From: Paroedura picta | Lineage: Eukaryota > Chordata > Lepidosauria > Squamata > Gekkonidae | NCBI RefSeq assembly: GCF_049243985.1 | Contig: NC_135373.1 | Span: forward strand, 80,726,213-80,790,212 | Reading direction: 5' to 3' | DNA: 64,000 bases | Part shown: positions 1 to 12,020 of the stretch, piece after piece | How the letters are laid out: every line of letters starts with the position of its first letter | How positions within the stretch are numbered: position 1 is the first letter of the stretch | The notes under the pieces: generated by a model | Seen by the model: the letters and a program-made list of their open reading frames with translations, nothing else | Told to the model about the DNA's origin: nothing | The model's database searches: none | Translations under genes and position numbers: made by a program

Positions 1-575
1 AACTGCGCGGAGCTTTTATTCCAACCCCAGATCGATTCAGTCCCTGCCCTCTACACAGAATGCGATTTCTGTTTGGATTTGGGGCGATTTAAATTTTCCT
101 TCTGCAGCAAGAAGGATTGATTCGGAGTGACCCTACCTTTATTGTGCGATATCTCAGAGTGCTTTTAATCCTGAATATCCATTTGGGAAAGAAAGCTCCA
201 TGGTAGAGAACCTCTGATAGGCTACACCTGGTCATGTGACACGCTTGCCTTAAAGGAGAAGCCCCTAATTTCTCTCAACTTCTGTCGGTCCTGGATTTTT
301 CCTCCCTCCTCTGCCTTTTTCGATCCTCTCCCCCTCCCCTCCAAGAAAAGAAAGAAGCTCCCTGCCTGGCTCCTCTCCCCCCACCCTTCAAGAAAAGAAA
401 GAAAGAGGCTTGCCTCCCCCCCCCCACTTCTGAGCCTCCCTAACCACGTGTAGAAGACTTTCCTGTTTCAATGGGGAGGGGGGGGAGAAGAAGACCCGAG
501 TTCAAAACGATCTGAATTCAACAGGATTGATAATGGAATAAAGAAAGTAAGTGCAGACTCTGCCCTAATCAGAAC
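1..575. repeat. Possible MITE-like repeat cut by the window start
   Basis: The first bases (TTTTATTCCAACCCCAGATCGATTCAG) read backwards resemble the stretch near 510-565 (GAATTCAACAGGATTGATAATGGAATAAAG), suggesting loose inverted ends. Inside are a polypyrimidine tract and a local duplication of about 55 bases with AAGAAAAGAAAG at 341-409. The family is not recognised. Confidence 0.3.
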
Positions 576-1551
576 CCTCTTCAGATCAATTCAGTGGGGG
601 TTACTCCCAGGGTAATGTTTTTAGGATTGCACTTCCAATGCTTCCACATAGGCATAACAGCAAACTGAAATAACTTCTATTGTGACAAGGAGGGGCTCTG
701 CTAGTTCCTCCTCTAGCTGTCACATCCCAAGAGATCCTGGAGAATTTTCTAGCTTACCCTTCCCCCAATGAAATTTTGTAGAGGTAAAGGGACTGGACTG
801 GGATGGCAATACCTCATATTGCAAAGAAAGCTCCCTTTGCAGTGCTTTGAATCCAACCCTTGGCAAGTAAGCAGAATTTGGTCAAATATAGGATGTTCCT
901 CTTAGTGAAAAATGTTTTGAAAAGATCAAATACCAAGTGTGAGGGTAGCAAAATGTGAGTTCAGAGATACTTAAAGGTTGGGTTTTAATACGAGGATTTT
1001 ATGCAATGTGGAATAACAAAATGACCCATACAGTTTAGTTTGTGCATAGTTGTTTTTTTAAGCAAAATCATCTGTTCAGGGGGAAAAAATAATTGTTTTG
1101 TTCCCTGCAGCCCCTCACAAAGCCATGGCAACTGAGCTACTGCCATACGGTCTGTTTCTCATTGTTTAACTTTGATGTTTTAATTATATCTAAAAACAGG
1201 TTATAATGGATTTTGTGATTAAAACAACATGTTCTTAGTAGTAGGAAAACAACAATTGGTGAGTCAACCGAAATAATTCCACACTCATATTTCAAGTGTA
1301 GTGGCATTCACTGCATGCACACACCCCCACACCCCCGCCAAATAAGACTCTGTGCTTAAGTACTGGGAACAAATACATTATTTGTATTTCTTGAATTGTT
1401 ACTGAATCCACTGAGGTGAGTGGGACAGTTGGTGAGGTGAGAGTACGCAACTCACATCCCTCTTTTTCTGTACCCCCATAGGGTTGCCAACTATAGGTTA
1501 GGAAATCTCTAAAGATTTGGGAGTAGAACCTGGGAAAAGTAGGGTTAAGAA

Positions 1552-1870
1552 TATAAAAGCCCTGTTGAACCAGACCAATGGTCCATCTAGTCCAGCATCC
1601 TGTTTCACACAGTGGCCAACCAGTTCCTCAGGATGGTCAATGACAGGTCACTGGAGCTAATGCCTTTCCCTGATGATGCTTTCTGGCTCTGGGCTTCAGA
1701 GGACTAGTGACTCTGAATGTGAAGGTTCTCCTCAGTCACCATCACTAGTAGCAATTGATAGACTTAATCCTCCATGAACCTATCTGATCTTTTAAAGCTA
1801 TTTACTTCTATGGCCATTACTATATCCTCTGGCAGTGAATTCCACATTTTAATCACACTCTGTGTAAATT
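1552..1870 (-). mobile_element. CR1/L3-like LINE 3' fragment
   Basis: Minus-strand 3' end: TGGACTAGATGGACCATTGG is followed by the TCTGGTTCAACAGGGC type of ending. The block continues through the common amniote CR1-like segment (CTCTGGCAGTGAATTCCACA on the plus strand). It is 5' truncated and diverged, so old. No ORF survives. Confidence 0.7.
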
Positions 1871-4328
1871 ATTTCCTTTTTTCTGAGTTTGTGGAGGGAG
1901 TTATCCAGCAGGATAGAATGCCTTAGAGTCCATCCTACAAAGCAGCCATTTTCTCCCGTGGAACTGATAGCTGAAGTTGTACTTCTGGAAGATTTCCAGG
2001 CTTCCCTAGATACACCCACCTTAACTCCATAGCTCCCTGCAGAACTCCAAAGTAACAACACAAAAGACTTGTACTTTCCCAGTAAAGCATATGTTCAAGG
2101 TATTTGGAGTGCAAGAAGCCAAGCAGACTGACTAGCTGCCATTGTCTGGAATAATCAGATAACCAGAAGGGTTATCCATTGTTATTTATGTATTATTAAT
2201 TGATTAATTGAATCAACTATATATGCCTTTTTGCTGAACATTTCAGGGCCCAATGTGCCTACATTGAATATTTCCTAAGGTACTGGAATGGTATGCAAAT
2301 AATGTTTGGAATTCCATTATAGACCTATAAATAGGGGAAAGGATGCAATTAGCCTTATACTATTCATGCCTGGCTAACAGCTAGATGTGGGATTAATTAA
2401 GACTCCCTATAAAGAAGAGAAATGAAAGGCAAAGCCAAGCCAAAAATAAGCAGGATCCTCAAAAGGCATCTATCCCCTATCCCAAATGTATCACCCCCTA
2501 AGAAGGAGTTAAGCTGCCAGAAATACTTTGACAGGGTTTCACCTTAGCTATGATTTACCTGATCCAAAATCTACCTTCCATGATTAACCCTTAAATAACA
2601 AACCAAACAGGAGAACCAATGAGGCTTAAGACCAGCAAATGCCAACTTCAAAAGTTTGGTCACCTGAACCGTGAGTGGGGATTTTCCTGTCACTCTCAGG
2701 ACTGTGCCAAGGCACAGGAAATACTAGGAGGAAAGCCCAAGTATAAGCAGCAGTGAGTTCATACTTTTGTGCAAAAGTGCACAGAGTATAGAAACTGTTG
2801 TGATTAGCAGAGCTGCCACAGGGGTTAATACAGAGACATGTAAATAGTATTCAAGAGAATTGGTATAATGGCTTTTGCTATCAAAACTCATCTCACAAAT
2901 GCACTGAAAACTCCCTGTTAAGACTACCTTGTCATGTTATGGAAGATCATTCCCACAATTCCTAGATTAAGTGTTGTAATACGTCCCCACAAAATATCAG
3001 TTATCATTTTTCTAAATGTATTTCTTCATGCACCAGCAAAGTGGTTGAATTAAAGGTGACCAATTTTGCTCACAGATGTGTTGAAAATGATTATGGAATC
3101 ACAAGATCACAATTTAATTTTGAAGAACAAAACCAAAACTGGCCACAGGAGGTGATACATTCAACTTGAAGGCTATTACTTTGATAATACTAGTTTGAAG
3201 TAGATATATTTCTAGAACATTTGAGCAATACCCTGCTTCATTAAAGAGGGATATTTCAAGGTACTTCATCTTTCAGTGATGGAAGCCAGCCTGATGTGAT
3301 GAGAGAAGAGTTCACAGACTTTCACTGGGCTTAATCCACGTCTTTTAATGGTAGGAAACATGAATCGGACATGCAAGTGCACTCTGGCCATGCTTCAAAC
3401 TGCTGAGCCTTTGTTCTTAAGGCTCAGAAGACACCTTTGAAGTTGGGGATAAAACTCCTCTAACACGCCATTACCAAAGAACAACCTTTTGATTATGATC
3501 TCATGAAAGTATAATCAATAGCTTACGTAAGTGAAAAGTGTGGCTAGAAGCAAAGGTCTTGTAATTGGACCTTTATTGGTTCCATATGTTTCTCTATTGC
3601 CTTAAGCTTGCTCTCTTGTATAATAAATACCCTTTACACATTTAAACCCTTCTATAAAAGCGATGAAACTTCAGCAGCTACTGTCAGCCATGAACATATT
3701 CAGGTCATAAAGAAGGGTTGGGGGGCATGAAGAACACTTGGTGAAATCCTGCTTTTAATAGACATAATAGAACATTTATAGAAGTGAAATTCCAGAGCAA
3801 TCCTTAGGAAATGAAGGGGGACCAAATATTTTGCTACCTACATTTGTGGAATTGTATGTTACAATTAAGGACATACATAAAGGGAACAATTTGGTATTGA
3901 TTAAAAAACACCGTTAGGGTGATTAAAATGCCAAAGGGTTTTTGCACACTGCATCACAGAACTACTCATATGATGAGTTCCCTGTTGTACATTTTTCACC
4001 AGAATTTTTAGATCATATTAAACTGCCCACATACGGATGGAAAATTCATCTTTTCCCGTATCAGTGTTATTTGCAAACCTCTTACCATGCCACCCTTAGC
4101 AATTTTTTTCTAAATGAAAAGACTTAAACACCTTTATTGCTTTTATTCAATATCTCTTTCCTAAATAGTTAGAAAGTTCAGATGCTTAGGATATATACCG
4201 ATTAAGTTTTTTTGGTCCCATGGGCCATGTGCATAAATTTAGTTCCACTGAATCTCATTTGAAAGTTGTTGACTTTTCACCAGTGCAGTTTGAGATGTCC
4301 TAGGCTCTTTAGATTGCATAGCAAGCAG

Positions 4329-6150
4329 ATTCAGATTCAAACTTTATTACAGTCATTCAGACCAAGTTATACGAAGTTAATACATAAAAGACCAAAAGAA
4401 TATGGTCATTTAATATAATACAATTTAAAACAGATCATAAAATAGAAAAAAATATGCTACTTTACAGTATCAGATTTTTATGGTGGCAGCACAGAACTTA
4501 GCCAGCTGAGTTGTCACCTGGGGGGACTCATCACTTAGCAGCCTCTTTGCTCGATCTACATCATGATGTTCTGGCAACTTTTTAAGGAGGGGTTCAATCA
4601 AGTTGCTATGAATGTCTACATAAGCAGGGCAGTAGAACAATATATGCTCTCTTGTATCAATTTCACCACTCCCACAAAAACATTGTCTCAGTGCAAGGGG
4701 AATGTTCTTATAGTGACCCTCTACAAGAGCTGAAGATAAGACGGAGCATCTTGCAACGGTAAATGCCCTTCTTTGTTTACTTATTACCAGCTGAGACAGA
4801 TAAGTGGCAGGGGCCAGAACATATCTTGTTTTAACTGGAGCCAAAAAAGTTGGAGCTCTACTCAGGTCCAGTTGATGTTGATTGTATCCGCTGCTTAACT
4901 AATGATAAGGCTTGATCATGAGCTAATTTGGATAATAAGTGTATGGAAAAGCCCAGACTTTGGATTCCTCTGTGAACAGCCTGAGTCCAAGATGATTGAA
5001 AGTTGTCATTCAGGGTTAAAGAAACTATACCCTGTGGGTTATGTATTAATTTCAGCCACATTCCTATTGCTGACAGGCAGATTTTGTCTTGGACCATTAA
5101 CATTCCTGTTTCCAGATGCACCATGGAGTTGGTTACACAGCATGGAAGTTGGAGGAGTGCCTGAAGGAATTTAGACTGGACCCTTTCAAGCTTGATAGTA
5201 TCTGATATCGGAGCACCCAAAAATGCACCATAAGTGAGTTGGGCTAGAAATTTAGCAGAGTATAGTTTCAGGGCTGCTGGTATAAAGAATCTGCCCTTTG
5301 TTCAATAGAATTTCAGTATGTTATTTGCTGATCTTTGCCCTAGTTCTAATGTATATGAATAATGGATGCTCTTTGCTCCAGAGGCTTGAATATATACACC
5401 TAAATATTTAAATTTGGTTACTTGCCCATTTAGCATCCATGTTCTAGATTTTGGACGTTTGCCAAATGCCATGGCCTTGGTCTTCAGGTAGTTAATTTCA
5501 AGGTGTTCTTTTTCACAATGTTGGGCAAGTTTTTTAAGCATTCATCTAATCCCTATGGGGGTTCTTGAAAGAAGAACTACATCAGCGGCATAAAGCCGTA
5601 TAGGGATTGGGCAACCAGCTAATATTGGGGGATGCAAGTCTGAATCTTGAAACACTTGGATCAAATCATTTATATAGAAGTACACTTTTCTTGGCTGCTT
5701 TAGGATGCTTTCAGCTGATCCTGCGTTGAGCAGGGGGTTGGACTAGATGGCCTGTATGGCCCCTTCCAACTCTATGATTCTATGATTCTATGAAGTTGAA
5801 AAGTGCAGGCGGTAAGACACAGCCTTGCTTGACCCCTGAGAAGGTATTAATTGGGTCAGTTAAATGTATTTGTTTGCTACATCTTACTCTAAGAGCCGTG
5901 TTCTGGTATAAGATCTAATGAGAATCAGAAGCCTTCGATCAATTGAAGAGGACTCTAGCTTTTCCCAGAGATGAGCTCTGGAAACAGAGTCAAATGCTGC
6001 TTTGAAGTCTGCAAAGATAACATATAGTGAAGCAGGACTAGTAGAGGTATATTTCTCTATTAGATGCTGGATAGTTAAACAATGATTCAAGGTGGGTGCT
6101 CCTTCTCTAAATCCAGATTGCTCGCGTAGCAAGCAGAAATATGCCAGGGT
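4329..6150 (-). mobile_element. Degraded non-LTR retrotransposon (I/Vingi-like LINE), 5' truncated
   Basis: On the minus strand, broken frames show a reverse transcriptase: REQSGFREGAPTLNHCL with the catalytic-core stretch YVIFADFKAAFDSVSRAHLW near 5960-6110. Then come a late RT stretch with KTKAMAFGKRPKSRTWMLNG and FKYLGVYIQASG near 5380-5490, and a C-terminal Cys/His motif CFCGSGEIDTREHILFYCP near 4630-4690. The 3' end is AATAAAGTTTGA followed by a short tandem tail near 4330. The C-terminal CxCG...HxxxxCP motif fits I-clade LINEs; Vingi is my guess from squamate elements. It carries frameshifts and a nested CR1 piece, so it is inactive. Confidence 0.7.
5682..5791 (+). mobile_element. CR1 3' end nested inside the I/Vingi-like LINE
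   Basis: The sequence GGTTGGACTAGATGGCCTGT and three ATTCTATG-type units mark a CR1 3' end. The host LINE continues on both sides, and GAAGT occurs at both borders (5677-5681 and 5792-5796), a possible target-site duplication. It is therefore younger than the host LINE. Confidence 0.8.
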
Positions 6151-7091
6151 GGAATAGAGATAACAACACCAATGATAGATTTCTGGCAAAGAATTGGCTG
6201 CAGCTTTACTATCATGTAACTGAGCAGCGGCACAGCATAGAAGGATCTAGCTGTCTTGTAGACAGCAGATGGCAAGGAAGTCCCAACTTTAGCAGTCAGA
6301 CCAGGAAGTGCATGGAAACATGCATGTGTGATCCCTTGAGCCTAATGTTTGCTGGACATCTTGGAGTTGGTAGGCAGGTGGTGGACCCTGTGGGCATCAG
6401 CCTCTGCTAGGACCCTGGCCTGCCACCTGGAAATGTGAACCAAGTAACCAATCCCTGTCCCCTACTGGAATGGTGATGTAGCTCCATGTTCACACGACCT
6501 CTGACAGAGGACCCCAAAATGCAGAAGTCCAGTATACAAGCTTGGCCTCCCCCCAACAGCTGTGACAAAGGAACATAATAAATGAAATAAAATCTATGCA
6601 AGATAATACAGACAACTGCAATAACCACCAGGCCTACATTACACAGCTTTCAGGGGCTAGAGGAGTGGTGAATTGATCAGTATCTCCTCCACATGTGGGA
6701 ACCGAGGAGGGAGGAGAGTCTTCTGCTGCTTTGACAGACTTTAGGACTGGTTGGAACAATTGGTCCCCAATTAGAGAAGAAAAATAGCCTCTTTACCTCC
6801 AAGACAAAGACAAAATGAATCCTTTCATCTCCCCCCTCCAACACCTTGAAGGAAAAAGCCTAGCAATTTAAGAGGCTTTTCATAGGGAAAACAGCCATGA
6901 TTAAAGACAAATGGACAGATTTGACCAACAAATGTATGTATTCTGGACAGGATAAAAGAATATACTCATTTCATCTAAAGATAAAACAGTTATGTATCTC
7001 TTGCAGATACATGCAAGACTGCTAGTTAGCCTTTGGTGTCCATGTTCATCAGATACTACAAAAAAGACTCTGTTGCTAAATATTTAGGCAG

Positions 7092-7960
7092 TAAGGGGCT
7101 TTCCGCACTCCTTCAAAATCGCACAATGGTTGCCAATTGAAAATGCTACAGTTTTGCCATTATGCACAACGTCGTTGACAATCTGCCACACACCTGAAAC
7201 CGATCCGCAAAAAACGCTTCGTTGTAGCGCTTTCAGGGAAATCCCCAAAAGTGGATTCACCCTCCGGAAAGCGCTACACTCCTGCAACCAATCTGCAACA
7301 CTAGCGGGAAAGTTCTGTGCGTTACCATTGTTGTGGTTTCTACAAAGTCCCTCCCCCTAGCTCTCTCCTCTGATCTTCCAGTGAAGCGATCGCCATTTTT
7401 TTTTCTCCGAGCAAGCAGAGATCAACGCACTGGCGAGCCCCCGTTTAGAGGCTTCCCCGGCTTCAGTCCCTCCCCAGAGCTGTTTAGTCACTAAGCACAA
7501 ACAACAGAGAAGCCCGTTTGCTGATGTATTTTCCCTTTATTTTTCACAGTTTTCGGCCGAAAATCGTGCCCGTGAGGGGGGGGTTTCACTCGGGGGGAGC
7601 GTGGCAATGATGAAACGACTGCTCAAACACACCTGCCAGCTGGATGGGTCTCTCCGTTGCAACGGGTGTGTGTGTGTGTGTTTTTTTTTTAAACCTTTCT
7701 TAAAGGGAAAGGGGCTGTTTGGGAGCATGCTAACGGCTGCCCATTGGCTGCTTGACAGCCAGGGGCGGGACGAGCTCAGCAATAGCGCTTCCTTTCTAGC
7801 GATTTTTGCTGAGACCGGAAGCTTGTGGGAAACGATGGAAACACAACTGGATTCCACTACAAAGTCAGGTATGCATAACAACGAATTCCACTATTTTAAA
7901 TGGCGATTTTTCGTTCAGCAAACAATTTGCTACAAGGATCCCGGTACGGAAAGCCCCTAA
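7092..7960. mobile_element. 863-bp inverted-repeat DNA element, copy 1 (Harbinger-like ends)
   Basis: Ends are inverted (GGGGCTTTCCGCAC at 7095 and GTACGGAAAGCCCC ending 7957). They are flanked by TAA on both sides (7092-7094, 7958-7960). A 3-bp TWA duplication is typical of PIF/Harbinger. No transposase frame is visible, so it is non-autonomous. Inside are CpG-rich blocks, a GCGATCGC palindrome, TTTCGGCCGAAAA and a TG run. A second copy lies at 36412-37293. Confidence 0.75.
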
Positions 7961-8174
7961 GTCTTATAGTAGGTAGTTTAGTCTGAGTGTTCTCTGTAAC
8001 TGACAGTCATTCATTGCCACACTGAATCCAATTAGCTTCGTAACATCCAAAGCATATCTTACCATCCTCCTTGCCCTTGAGAGAGAATGCAACACTGGCC
8101 TTACTATGAAGGTTCCTTCTCCTCAAATTCAAGGAAGGACACCCTGTATGTATCCTATTCAGAGCAGCTCTCTG

Positions 8175-8471
8175 GAGAGCCAGTTTGGTGTAGTGGTTAG
8201 GAGTGTGGACTTCTAATCTGGCAAGCCAGGTTCGATTCTGCGCTCCCCCACATGCAGCCAGCTGGGTGACCTTGGGCTTGCCATGGCACTGATAAAACTG
8301 TTCTGACCGAGCAGTGATATCAGGGTTCTCTCAGCATCACCCACCTCACAGGGTGTCTGTTGTGGGGGGAGGAATGGGAAGGCGACTGTAAGCCGCTTTG
8401 AGCCTCCTTCGGGTAGGGAAAAACGGCATATAAGAACCAACTCTTCTTCTTCTTCTTCTTCTTCTTCTTCT
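8175..8471 (+). mobile_element. Sauria-type tRNA-derived SINE with CTT tail
   Basis: The head has RNA polymerase III boxes: A-box-like TGGTGTAGTGGTTAGG and B-box GGTTCGATTCT at 8229-8239. The body continues CAGCTGGGTGACCTTGGGC and ends CGGCATATAAGAACC with a (CTT)n tail at about 8444-8471. It is the best preserved SINE in the window. Confidence 0.9.
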
Positions 8472-9299
8472 TTCACATTTTATGCTTTTGTAAGAGGTGA
8501 ATGCCAATCTCAGTCCTCATTATCTTTCTTTCCTTCTAGTTCTTATTTGCCTGAATGTTTGTTTCAGAGGGTTCTGTAGGCCTTGTTTGTGTATTTGTTT
8601 GTTTTCATACATATTGGGGGCAGTGGTAAGTGGCAGATGTCCACAGACGAATGGGTGGGTTTTTCCTCCTTCCTAAGATGGAAAATGCAATAAATGTCTT
8701 GCTCCTGAGGATTGAGGGAAGAGGAACCCAAGCATATCACAGTGTACTTCACTATAGGTCCAGTGTTCTTTACTCTGTTATAGTAGAAGAACTGACATAA
8801 GAATGAAACATTTCTAGCACATTGTAAAGGTTTTATTTATATATCTGTTTCTCAAGGTCAACTACCTTCATATCATTGTACCAAGAACAAAGCCCCACAA
8901 TATCTGTCCAAGAATCAAAAAGTCATACATGTGACACTGCAAATTTCTGCATAACCTGAACCCATGTGCTTTCTACATTCATGGTATTTTTTTATCTTTT
9001 TAAACATATATATAAATTGAGGGGTTTTGTATGGCTAAGTATGAGTAGGATATGAGTTTGTTGGTTGTTTTTGTTGATCTATATCAACAAAATGTTTAAT
9101 AGATCTAAAGGCATAGTTTTGGGGTTCAAAACTTTACTTCCCTGGTCTTCTCCTCAAGAATATACCTTTTCATGTTATCTTAAAACCATTCTTAATTACT
9201 GTGACACTTCTGCACCACTGTTTGAGTTCTCTGTAGATAACTTTTAATTATATGCCTGTGGATCCTACAGTATTACTTGTTTTTCTGTAGCCAATAATA

Positions 9300-10010
9300 A
9301 GACGTTATCCTACTATACCACATAAAATCATGACCATACTAACCAATGACATGCTGGGCCTCTGGGCCTCAATGAGAGAGGAGGACTCTCCCCACTGAGG
9401 GCCAATCAGAGGGCTGACATATTGTTAGGTACCATGGTAAGGCCTCTACATGCCCTCATTGGGTAGGGGAGGGCCTGGCCTTACTGAGAACCAATCAGAG
9501 ACAGAGAAGGCTGACCATATACTCTGCACCACAATATCTGTTCTTGTAACAAAGGGACAGTGGGGAAGGCCCCCACACCTGCTAGGGGTGGGGAGAGCTG
9601 GCAGCCTGGGCACTGCGCACGTGCAGCAGTGCTGTGCAAATGCGCATATGCATAGCTGCCGCACATACGTGTATGCGTCCACTGGCAGGGCGCAAACGCG
9701 CATGTGCGGCAGTGCTGTGCAAACGCGCATGTGCAGAGCTGCCACGCATGCATGTTTGCGCCCCCACCAGTGGGTGCAAATGCACACATGTGGCAGCTCT
9801 GCACAAGTACGCATGTGCAGAGCTGCCGTGCGTACACATTTGCGTCTGCGCCTGCCTCTTCCACCCATGCAGTGAAAAGCTAGCTGGGCCGCAAACGAAG
9901 TAGCCTCTTTGGTGGCCCTGTGGGATTTACCAGCTTTTTGCAGGGCCCGTAAAATGGAGGCTTTTGGTTGAGGCTGGGGTCAGCAAATGAGAGCCATCAT
10001 CCCCGCCCCC
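9300..10010. repeat. GC-rich composite repeat with alternating purine-pyrimidine array
   Basis: After AT-rich flank, the block starts near TCCTACTATACCACATAAAA and contains two stretches of the GGGCCAATCAGAG kind (about 9400, 9490). Then at about 9610-9860 there are imperfect repeats of roughly 28 bases around GCGCATGTGCGGCAGTGCTG. Long frames are open on both strands only because of this composition. A Helitron-type origin is possible but its ends are not secure. Confidence 0.5.
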
Positions 10011-10018
10011 TTGGGACT

Positions 10019-10183
10019 AGCAGTTACACCACGCCCTCCAATCTTCCTGCTGCTCTGGTAGTGGGGGGTGGGAACAAGATTGTTTTTCTGTCATGTTAGG
10101 ATTTTAAAAGTTTTTTTATGGGTATTTTAATTCAGGTTAAGACTTCTGTTACCTGCCACAAGCCTTGCAGAGAGTGGCGGGAA

Positions 10184-10216
<33 letters not shown>
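10019..10216 (+). repeat. Interspersed repeat with AAT tail (family A), copy 1
   Basis: Ends GTGGCGGGAAATATAAT and an (AAT)n run at about 10187-10216. Three more copies of the same 3' end occur in this window on the other strand (18885-19020, 25893-25985, 57197-57345). The family is not recognised; it looks like a SINE or LINE 3' end. Confidence 0.6.
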
Positions 10217-10218
<2 letters not shown>

Positions 10219-10442
10219 TTCAAATGTTAATGTAGATTTGTAGAGATTATAAAATATACATTGAAATAAGTAGTAATAATGAAAGTATTGGCGTAGTCGC
10301 TATGTAGTAATAATCTTTGTGAAACATTAAATAATGTTAAGATTTAGATGAGGAGACAGGGTAATCTGTTAGGAATATGATGAGGAGAAGAAAGGGATAA
10401 CCTAGATGTTATTAATCCATTTTTTATTATCTTTATACAGCT

Positions 10443-11194
10443 TTTGTTGTATAAACAAAAGGGTAAGGGATAGGTGGGTGAAGAGTGGGTGGGGCCTGTC
10501 CAGATTTTGAGCCAATCAGGAGATGCACAGTGCCTCCCGATTGGCCCACAGTCAGGATAGGCCCCGCCCAGCCTGGCCAGGAGCGCTCTGGTGTACTCGC
10601 TGCCATTGCCCTCCAGGCCACCCCAGCCCAGCGGTGAGTGTGGTGGGGAGGGATGGCTTCCTTTCCCCCTTGCCCTGAGAAGCCTTTTCTCTCCCTTTCC
10701 ATTCTATCTCTTCTTATATATCTTCTATATCTCTGTCTGTCTCTCTTTTTCTTCCTCTTTTTCTATTCCTCTCACCTTTTCTCTCTCTTTCTATCACTCT
10801 GCTACTTTTCCTTACTCTCTCTCTCTCTGTATTTTTCTCCTCTTTATTCTCCTCTCTTTCCTAGCTGTTAGCCAGGCATGAATAGTATAAGGCTATTCCT
10901 TTCTTTATTCCCTTCCAACTATATGGCTACCACGGTTTTCCCTCTCTTTCCTTTCCTTTCTTTCATTTTCCCTATCCTATTTGCATCTCTCTATCTTCAT
11001 CACTCTCTCCCTTTCTACTTCCCTCTCTCTTTGCTATTTTCCCCCTCCCTCCATTCTAACGCCCACTGTATCAGCTACAATGGGCTTTAATTTTAGTCTT
11101 TACACTGCTCCAGTGGATCATCGTCGGTATAAATAAAAGGCTAAGGGCTAAGTGGGAGGAGAGTGGGCAGGTGCTGTCCGTGTTAAAAACTTGG
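10443..11194. repeat. Direct repeat pair flanking a polypyrimidine tract
   Basis: About 65 bases at 10443-10510 (TATAAACAAAAGGGTAAGGG start, then GTGGGTGGGGCCTGTCC) recur at about 11127-11194 (TATAAATAAAAGGCTAAGGG start). The TATAAATAAAAGGCTAA form resembles a Helitron 5' end (TCTATATAATAAAAG type). Between them, 10660-11060 is almost pure C/T with TCTC and CCTT runs. No gene is visible. Confidence 0.5.
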
Positions 11195-11810
11195 AGGAGA
11201 GAATCAGGAGCCGTGAAGTGGCACTCCAGGGCTAAGTCTCCAGTTAAAGGGATTTTCCCTTAACTTTCAGTGTTAAAGAGATTAAGGCATGGTCAGTACA
11301 TGTGTCAATGCAAGTAATCAGGAAATAGGTTTTATACCCTGCATAAAGTATAGCTGCTGTCATTACCATGGTGATTTCTCTAATTATCATTAAAGCTGAA
11401 AAATTGTATAGCTTGCATGAACAAATACCAGAACAAATCTTCTGACTTACTTTGATTACTACTATGACTTATTCTGTCTAGATCATTCATACAAACTGCA
11501 TTATAATCACCACCTAAGATCAGTTTACCTGCTACAAATTTAAGATCCTGCTGGTTAATTCCTGGTAAAATCTGGCTTTATTCATATTAGTAGTAAATGG
11601 CTGATAATTAAAGGTGCTTTAGAAATAAATACCTTCTTTCATTAATTTAGTACTCTACAGCAAGTGACATAAAATTTCTTTATATCTATTTCTTGTGATA
11701 TTACATTTGCATTCCTTAAATTAAAAAAGCTCTTTCTTTTGCAAGGTTTATTCAGGCCATTTCTTATCATTTGACTGTTAGAACTTTATTAGATTAAATT
11801 TCTATTTTAG

Positions 11811-12020
11811 GGATGTCAGCTTCCACATGGGACCTGGAGACCCCCAGGTTACAGCTCATCTCCGTGGAACAGATCCCTTGGAGAAAAGGGCCATTTTGAA
11901 GGTGGACTGTATGGAACTATACATCACAGAAATCCCTCGCCTCCTCAAACCCTGCCCTCTGCAGGCTCCCCCCCCCCCACGCCTCCAGATTTTTCTCAAC
12001 TGAGAACTGGCAGCTCTATT
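11811..12020 (-). repeat. Inverted-end 'GGTTGCCAACTC' repeat, copy 1
   Basis: Reads like the squamate repeat with CCACATGGGACCTGGAGA and an opposite end TGAGAACTGGCAGCTC. Diverged. Other copies are at about 23051-23240, 28176-28345, 37845-38085 and 39455-39625. Confidence 0.5.

Noticed and set aside
8175-8250. tRNA-like sequence with A and B boxes
   Set aside because: It continues into a SINE body with a simple tail, so it is a SINE head and not a tRNA gene. The same applies to 13381-13658 and 15346-15570.
9446-9903. Overlapping Cys/Ala/His-rich frames on both strands
   Set aside because: Produced by the GCGCATGTGC-type repeat; all frames are open because the repeat lacks stop codons, not because of selection.
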